From assembly GCA_022457155.1 (NCBI GenBank), contig JAJGOT010001038.1:21001-85000 (forward strand): 64,000 nucleotides of DNA, given 5' to 3'. This DNA is from Cladopsammia gracilis. Taxonomy: Eukaryota; Cnidaria; Anthozoa; Scleractinia; Dendrophylliidae. Below, in pieces: positions 57,389 to 64,000 of the stretch (position 1 is its first letter; each line of letters begins with the position of its first letter). Made by a program: the position numbers and the translations under genes. Below the pieces are notes generated by a model. The model was not told the origin of the DNA, searched no databases, and saw nothing but the letters and a program-made list of their open reading frames with translations.

Positions 57389-57825
57389 TGAGATTATAGC
57401 TTTTTATCGATTTTCTCCGGATGTGCGTGAAAAGGAAGAAATGTTGTCAAATGGAAAACACTGAAACGTGTAATTTTTCAACCTTTTTGAGCAGATGGCG
57501 GCACTTTTTTCGTTTTATGCGAAACTTATAAAAAAAAAGAGCAAGTTTTAACAAACAAAATCCAAATTTCAACCGGTTATAGCTTTTGATCGCAGCTTTT
57601 CCAGTATTTTCGAATGAGACTGTGCACTGATATCTTCCTTCAGGAACATCATTTTGCATTGATTGTGTGGTAAACTTGGTTTGTTTATTTTAGTTTATTT
57701 TAGTCAAAAGTTTATTTTAACACTTTAGGATGCGCTCCTAAACAGATTTGTAGAGAAGGATTTTTCGGATTTGCGGTTTCCAGAGGAACGCAAAATCCAA
57801 AAATAGATTTAATACCATGGATTAC

Positions 57826-58363
57826 CCCAAGGTTCCGTTCTGGGACCCTTGCTTTTTCTCTTGTATATTAATGATCTATATAAATCATCAAATAAGCTTC
57901 AGTTTTACTTGTTCGCCGAAGAGACTAGTCCTATAGGCTAACTTATGCAAACGGAGATCTTGGAAAACTTGAAACTGAGATTAACGATCGGAAGAGCTTT
58001 TCAAAGCTGTGCTCGTGGCTGGCAGTCAATAAATTAACTTTGAATATTGAAAAAACTACTTATATCATCTTTCATCCACGCCAAAAGACTATTCCTTTTT
58101 ATCCTATAAATATCAAAATAATTGATTATAATTCAAATACCAGTCAACCGTTAGAAATGAAAAATTATATTAGATATCTTGGTATACTCATTGATTCGAA
58201 CCATTCACGGAAATTTCATATAGATTACATTTGTCAAAAAATCAGTAAAATAATCGGAATGATCGCCAAGCTCATGCAGACATTTTGTTCCCCGTCATGT
58301 ACTCCTCACTCTAAGTTATGGTATCTGCGCTTAGGGTCATGCTGCTGAAACGCATCTTCATAA
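57826..58363 (+). pseudogene. CR1/L2/Jockey-type reverse transcriptase, left part
   Basis: Reads [20 protein letters not shown], then [18 protein letters not shown] replaces the catalytic F-A-D-D. It continues in shifted frames with VNKLTLNIEKTTYIIFHPRQ and IRYLGILIDSNHSRKFHIDY, and ends at YGICA(stop)GHAAETHLHN. TAG replaces a conserved Trp codon. At 58364 the sequence enters the TTAA-flanked palindromic element; the rest of the protein resumes at 63368. Confidence 0.85.
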
Positions 58364-59660
58364 TTAAGAGAGAATTTCTCTGGAGACCGCGTGAGATCAG
58401 AAAAATGTGGCACATGCTTCGAAAATTCCATACCGTCATATTTAGTTTAGAGATACCCTATGGAAAGTCAGTAACTGTGGTGGGATTTTTTTGTGCAAAT
58501 CTATTTTTGATTTCAAGAAAATTCTCAAAACCTGTAACGGACCCCATCGCCATGAAATGGTTGAAATGAAAGCGATGAATATGAGTACAAGAACTGATCT
58601 CGTTAAAAGCGCACAGGGAAGCAAGGCTTTCCCAAATTTGAGCAATTGTGTAGGAGGCATTAACAAATGATTTGAGCTAATAACAGGCTTTGTATTTAAA
58701 TTTCTGAATTAACGGTGAGTGTTTGAAAATCGCTCATATTTCATTATTTAAAAATTGCATTTTGGAGCGGTTTTTCAAGAAATATTTTCCCTATGCGGTA
58801 TAACTCAGAATCGCTTTAAATTGCAGTTTTGGAAACGTGGATATAGTGCTCTTTTCAAGGAAACTAAAAAACGTTTGGGCCTCTTAATTACTGCAAAAAA
58901 AAAGCCCGTGTCATTTCGAGGAAATCGCAACATCGACTTGTCAACAACCGCAAATAATCGAATTACGCTTGTTGTTATTGAAGCCAAAATTCCGACGAAA
59001 ACTTATCGCTTTACACCATACTAGATCAGAGACATAGTATAACGAGCTTACCTTGCATAGCCAGTGGTTGAAGGTTGGTTTTATCCCTATTTTTGTTTCA
59101 AATGGCCATCTTCGCTCCAACAGGTTTATCAAATCACGCAACCAGTAAATGTTGCCGAAGGCAATTTCTCGGAAACATCGCTTTTCTCGACAGTTCCAAC
59201 CACAGTATTTCAGCTTCCATTCAGCTATTATATACATTGGACTTGATTGCAAAATAAAGCGTGACGATTTGAACGTTTGAAGTGTCTATAGTGGCAAGTG
59301 AGTTTAACAAAGTTGGCAGTTCAAAACGAACAAGGAACTGATCATGAGCCGTTCATGTCACGCAACAGACTGTGTACACAACATGGTCACAGGACTCCCA
59401 GCAAAACTGGCATTGTTCGTATTTTTCTTTTCTTCCACCATTATGATGCAGCTGTTTATTAAAGAATACGAATTTATTACCCCTTATTAACGAAATGTGA
59501 AACAAATCGTCTATTGGCAGCACTAAACTGACCCACGACGCTTTGAAAACTGTCTTGTTATAAAAACATACAAGTGAATACAAACCCCCGCTGTGCAGAT
59601 TTATTTTTGGTATTCACCAGATATAAATGAAATAATATGTACATATTGGCTAAGTGGGAG

Positions 59661-59692
59661 GGCCGGATGGGAAAATATTTGGCTCGAGGTCC

Positions 59693-59732
<40 letters not shown>

Positions 59733-59761
59733 TCGAGAGCCAAATATTTTCCCATCCGGCC
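59661..59761. mobile_element. 101-bp palindromic MITE in the left arm
   Basis: GGCCGGATGGGAAAATATTT and its complement at 59742-59761 are the ends; GGCTC(G/T)(A/C)G(G/A)TC and GTACGGACC-like blocks pair inside. It is missing from the right arm. Confidence 0.75.
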
Positions 59762-60069
59762 CGACCTAATTAAGTCAATAAGTATTTTATCATATGACCA
59801 ATTTGGAGACAACATTACTTAAAATTTTAACGCGCGAGGCCCTCCGCTTTTGTAGTAGGGCCCTACGGCTTTTTCCGGCCCCGCTCGCGCAAATGCGTAC
59901 GGCCCTCATACGGGAATTTCATCAATGGTTTTGCAAAGAAAAAGCTCGCAGGGCCGTACGGGTCACATAATAAATAAATAATAAACCAATGGTTTATTAA
60001 ATTTCAGAAATATATTCACTTGCGCAGTGGTTTATATAAGATACGATGATACCACAACTACTAATGCTA

Positions 60070-60994
60070 TAACGGACTACAACAAGTTCGGAAATTCAAG
60101 CAGGGCTCTAACCTCTTTTAACTGGTTACGGAATATGTAACAAAATTGAAATCTGCGTGTTGCTTCTATTATGGCAGGATATGGATAACGCCCTAGTCGT
60201 CTTGTAGCCTTCCGGATTCAGCGGGGGAAGCTTTCAATATTCAGTTAATTATTCTTTATGATGTGTTAGTAGCCTGTACCAGAGGAAATTGATCAGGGAA
60301 CGGGCACTGAAAACTAGATTTTTGTCATTCTGGAATCAATGCGCTCGAATGCGGTGCAAAGTTCAAGGATTGGAATGGCAACCTTCCTCGGACGCCGCGT
60401 TCATACCAGCGACACTGCCCAGGTACAGTGTCCACTCACACACCAGAGGTAGGTCCATCTTGTTCCAGGTGCTCCGGATGGGTGCCCAGAATTGGGGAAC
60501 AGCACGAAAGTATTGGAGGCGAAATGACGGTGAGGGGACCGCGTCCCCTCTCATCGCGTCTGCTTTGCTCGCTATTTTTGGTAGTTTCTTGGTGTTGCGG
60601 ATGGTGTGATCACCAAATGACGTAAAAAAAAAGATTCAAAAGACACTGAACAATACCCACACCACAACACAAAAGATAACCAACAATGGCTTCCGCAACA
60701 CCAAGAAGCACCCCAATTTTTACACGCCATTCCCCTATTATGTGGGTCTTTCCCATTGTCTGAATTCCTGGAACAGGCTATATTGTAAGTCTGAACGCGA
60801 ACTATTCGGAGACACAAAATGGCAGTAGTAACAGTACATCTGAACATGTAAGTGAGGACGCTCCTATTGCGACAATCAATACAATACACGCTCTTCGAAA
60901 TCGCAGGCACTTGACATGCACCGCGCACTTCACGTACACTTCACGTGCATTCCACTTGCACTTCACACGTTTCAACACCCGATTTTTATGCGCA
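60070..60994. other. Unique centre of the palindromic element
   Basis: No gene recognised. GGTAGTTTCTTGGTGTTGCG.. at 60580-60604 and GCTTCCGCAACACCAAGAAG at 60689-60708 form an inverted pair. Open frames at 60289-60609 and 60572-60928 lack domain features. Confidence 0.4.
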
Positions 60995-61375
60995 GCCATT
61001 TTTTGAAGAAATTTTTTTTTTTAAGCAGCCATTTTTTTGAGTTCCGTAACCGCTCATCCCCCCCCCCCCCCCCCCCCCACCCTCCGGGAATTTGTCGGGC
61101 ATTTTATAACTTTTCCTTCCCAAGGATGGGGCATTTGCTAAAATAGGTCAGCCCGGGGGTGGGGCATTGTCAAAACAACGTTATCTTATGGATATTAAAT
61201 TCGTACATGCTTCGTTGTTTATTTTAATTTTTCTGATCTCCCCCAGTATAAAAATATAAAAACTGAGGCGATAAATGTCGCTTCAGTCCTGCACTTTCCA
61301 AGTGAAAATATTAAAGTTTCACACAATTTTCAAAACAGGCCACCTATTGCCTTACCTTTCAAGTGCCACGGAAGA
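60995..61375 (+). repeat. Dispersed repeat (copy 2)
   Basis: Same family as 50800-51165 but in the other orientation. It begins with a cytosine run (61057-61079) after CCGCTCATC and continues to CCTTACCTTTCAAGTGCCAC. It lies in the unique centre of the palindromic element. Confidence 0.8.
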
Positions 61376-61749
61376 TAATATCTATATCGCGGCAAATTTT
61401 CAATTTTTGTTGACGTCTTATTTGCCAACATTCATGGCCTTGGTGTCTTCGTGATTTGTCGCAACAGATCTGTCTATTTAAAAATTCAATAGCAACTTCA
61501 CTTGAAAAAGCGTTTCAATCAACGGCGACCTTACCGTGTAAATGGATTGAACGTAAGCATAGTTTTAATCAAAATTAATAACATTAACAACGAGAATCGA
61601 CAGGAAATTATTGGAGTCAAAAGTTTTGTGGAAACATAACAAAAATATTTAGAACGAATGAGGGAACGGATATAAGTAATACTGAGCCAAGGTAGAACGA
61701 AAGAATTCCTAGTTTGAATAAAGATCCATTTATTTGTGAGCAATTATTG

Positions 61750-61973
61750 CTTCCATCAATAATCATTGAAATAAAAATTTTGATCTTGTCCCATGGTCAA
61801 GCATTTACACTCTTTCAGATGCCCCACCGTGGGGATTTGTACATATAAGCTGACCCCATCGTGGGGCATTTGTAACTCTTTAAAAATAAAAAGACAAATG
61901 CCCGACAAATGCCCGGGGGGTGGGGGAGGGGGGGGGGGGGAGATGAGCGGGCTTGGAACTGCCGGAGCCATTA
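61750..61973 (-). repeat. Dispersed repeat (copy 3, partial)
   Basis: On the minus strand it starts AATGGCTCCGGCAGTTCCAA, GCCCGCTCATC, a cytosine/guanine run, then ACAAATGCCCCACGATGGGG. Only the first part matches the other two copies. It marks the inner end of the right arm. Confidence 0.7.
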
Positions 61974-63367
61974 GTAGTTGTGGTATCTGCGCAAGTGAAT
62001 ATATTTCTGAAATTTAATAAACCATTGGTTTATTAAACAGCTGATGATAAAAATGTTGTCATCGTTTACTTAGAGTGGACTTAACTTCATGTATTTCATT
62101 TATATCTGGTGAATACCAAAAATAAATCTGTACAGCGGGGGTTTGTATTCACTTGTATGGTTTTATACCAAGACAGTTTTCAAAGCGTTGTGGGTCAGTT
62201 TAGTGTTGCCAATAGACGATTTGTTTCACAGTTCGTTCATAAGGGGTATTAAATTCGTATTCTTTAATAAACAGCTGCAGCATAAAACTGAAGATGCAAT
62301 GGTGGAACAAAAGAAAAGTACGAACAATGCCAGTTTTGCTGGGAGTCCTGTGACCATGCTGTGTACACAGTCTCGTTGCGTGACATGAACGGCTCATGAT
62401 CAGTTCCTTGTTTCGTTTTGAACTGCCAACTTTGTTAAACTCACTTGCCACTATAAACACTTCAAACGTTCAAATCGTCACGCTTTATTTTGCAATCAAG
62501 TCCAAGGTATATAATAGCTGAATGGAAGCTGAAATATGGTTGGAACTGTCGAGAAAAGCGATGTTTCCGAGAAAGTGCCTTCGGCAACATTTACTGGTTG
62601 CGTCATTTGATAAACCTGTTGGAGCGAAGATGGCCATTTGAAACGAAAATAGGGATAAAACCAACCTTCAACCACTGGCTATGCAAGGTAAGCTCGTTAT
62701 ACTATGTCTCTGATCTAGTATGGTGTAAAGCGATAAGATTTCGTCGGAATTTTGGCTTCAATAACAGCAAGCGTAATTTGATTATTTGCGGTTGTTGACA
62801 AGTCGATGTTGCGATTTCCTCGAAATGACACGGGCTTTTTCTTTGCAGTAGTTAAGAGGCCCAAACGTTTTTTAGTTTCCTTGAAAAGAGCACTATATCC
62901 ACGTTTCCAAAACTGCAATTTAAAGCGATTCTGAGTTATACCGCATAGGGAAAATATTTCTTGAAAAACCGCTCCAAAATGCAATTTTTTGATAATGAAA
63001 TATGACCGATTTTCAAACACTCACCGTTAATTCAGAAATGTAACTACAAAACCTGTTATAAGCTCAAATCATTTGTTAATACCTCCTACACAATTGTTCA
63101 AATTGGGGAAAGCCTTGCTTCCCTGTGCGCTTTTAACGAGAACCTGTATTGTGCTCATATTCGGCGCTCTTATTTCGGCTATTTCATGGCGATGGGGGGA
63201 CCGTTAGAGTTTTTGAGATTTTCTAGAAATGAAAAATAGATTTGAGCAAAAAAATACCACCACGTTTATTGACTCACCATGGGCTATCTTTGAGCTAAAC
63301 ATGAGGGTAGGGAAATTTTGCATCATGTGCCACCTCTCACGCGGTCAGGGAAAAAAGGCTCTCTTAA

Positions 63368-63860
63368 ACTGCTAAATACTGTCTAGTTCTCCAGAAGAGA
63401 GCCCTTAGGCTAATGTTCTTCACTGATCCGAGAACTCATGCAGTCCCATTGTTCTTAGAAACAAAACAGTTGCCAATATCGTTCTTGCTTTTGAGCAAAT
63501 GAGCCTTTTAATGTACGACGTCCATAATAATCTCGCTCCTGATAACATTAAGAATATGTTCAAATTGTCTTCTGTCCACAGCCACCGGACTAGATCTGTT
63601 ACAAATAATTATGTTGAGCAAGTTAGAACTGAAAATATGAAGCGAGCCTTCCCTATTTCCGGTCTGATTTGGAACAGCCGTATCCCACTTTCTATCAAAA
63701 CACTTAACAAAAATCAATTTAAAAGAGAACTAAAGGGATAAGTCTTTGAAATTCTGGAGAAAGAGGACAATTATATTAGAATTTCTGATATTAGAGTGCA
63801 ACTTTTAAAACCATAACATTCTGTTCTTCCGGTATTATCTACAGTCTGCCTTCCTTTCTC
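63368..63860 (+). pseudogene. CR1/L2/Jockey-type reverse transcriptase, right part
   Basis: Resumes the protein broken at 58363: KYCLVLQKRALRLMFFTDPR, THAVPLFLETKQLPISFLLL, a TGA, then MYDVHNNLAPDNIKNMFKLS, IWNSRIPLSIKTLNKNQFKR and a stop at 63739-63741. This is the standard C-terminal region of the family. Several in-frame stops show that it was already dead or has decayed. Confidence 0.85.
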
Positions 63861-63915
63861 ACTCTGGCTATAAACTGCACGACAAACTAGATTGCTTCTA
63901 GGATTGTTCGTTTAA

Positions 63916-63918
<3 letters not shown>

Positions 63919-63964
<46 letters not shown>
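63919..63964. repeat. (TA)n microsatellite
   Basis: About 23 TA units near the window end. Confidence 0.95.
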
Positions 63965-63966
<2 letters not shown>

Positions 63967-64000
63967 CTACAGGTGAGTTCCACACTGATGTATCCGGAAT

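Larger units (their letters stand above)
53905..57560. repeat. Segmental duplication, copy 2
   Basis: Same order and orientation as 790-6500. Unlike copy 1 it has a single 33-bp minisatellite unit, a short TTTC tract, no MITE at the 3412-3579 position, an extra block at about 54470-54615 and an extra palindromic element at 57008-57388. Confidence 0.85.
58368..63363. mobile_element. 5.0-kb TTAA-flanked element with kilobase inverted arms
   Basis: TTAA at 58364-58367 and 63364-63367. Ends GAGAGAATTTCTCTGGAGAC and, on the other strand, GAGAGCCTTTTTTCCCTGAC, then shared CCGCGTGAG and GTGGCACATG. The arms, about 58368-60070 and 61968-63363, match inversely over more than a kilobase, for example the block 58740-59030 against 62715-63020. 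The left arm has an extra ~310 bp (about 59640-59975) that includes a small MITE. The centre (60070-61968) is unique apart from dispersed repeats. TTAA suggests piggyBac or Kolobok; no transposase was recognised. The short frames in the arms (e.g. 59252-58941 and its mirror 62490-62798) are conserved because the arms are copies. Confidence 0.88.

Noticed and set aside
59343..59460. Possible zinc-binding THAP start (MSRSCHATDC) in the TTAA element
   Set aside because: Only the first two cysteines fit, the frame differs in the other arm, and no further THAP landmarks follow.

Overview
The window looks like nuclear DNA from a cnidarian, most likely a stony coral. It is AT-rich, with short exons bounded by GT..AG introns, no bacterial-style operons, and a very heavy load of short inverted-repeat transposons, minisatellites and truncated non-LTR retrotransposons. 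The assignment is inferred from gene content (collagen/EAR secreted protein, SV2/SVOP-type transporter, cnidarian-style kinase) and repeat style; no search was possible.

Three host-type gene models can be built on splice sites and frame. (1) A plus-strand gene from 8477 to 40918 encodes a 522-residue secreted protein: signal peptide, Cys-rich linker, about 31 Gly-X-Y collagen triplets, a second Cys cluster and seven EAR repeats (a predicted seven-bladed propeller). Eleven segments would be expected; ten coding exons join in phase. (2) A plus-strand 3' part of an SV2/SVOP-like transporter lies at about 45028-47205. (3) A minus-strand kinase-type gene runs 30612 to 26224, followed by minus-strand fragments of a SAMD3-like protein (25195 to 21962). 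The last two lie inside a mobile element.

The 21.9-kb intron between collagen exons at 14352 and 36256 is a nested stack. A 70-bp array of about 53 copies made from the start of the next collagen exon (32575-36309, first copy at 15374) is split by a head-to-tail element without target duplication (15429-32563). That element carries a 36-bp satellite with 216- and 648-bp higher-order periods (about 17000-31870). The satellite is split by an 11,487-bp element with 36-bp terminal inverted repeats and a TA duplication (19849-31335), which holds genes (3) and several smaller MITEs.

The flanks are repeat-rich. A duplicated segment occurs as about 790-6500 and about 53905-57560, and the two copies serve as empty-site controls for each other (33-bp minisatellite, TTTC tract, several MITEs). 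An L1/Tx1-type retrotransposon (47641-50415) has a 15-bp target duplication inside a ~108-bp tandem repeat. At the right end a CR1/L2/Jockey-type retrotransposon is split by a 5-kb TTAA-flanked palindromic element (58368-63363).

A recurring theme is that three separate tandem arrays are built from exon/intron junctions of the genes they sit in, and in each only one terminal copy keeps the partner splice site needed for a normal exon.
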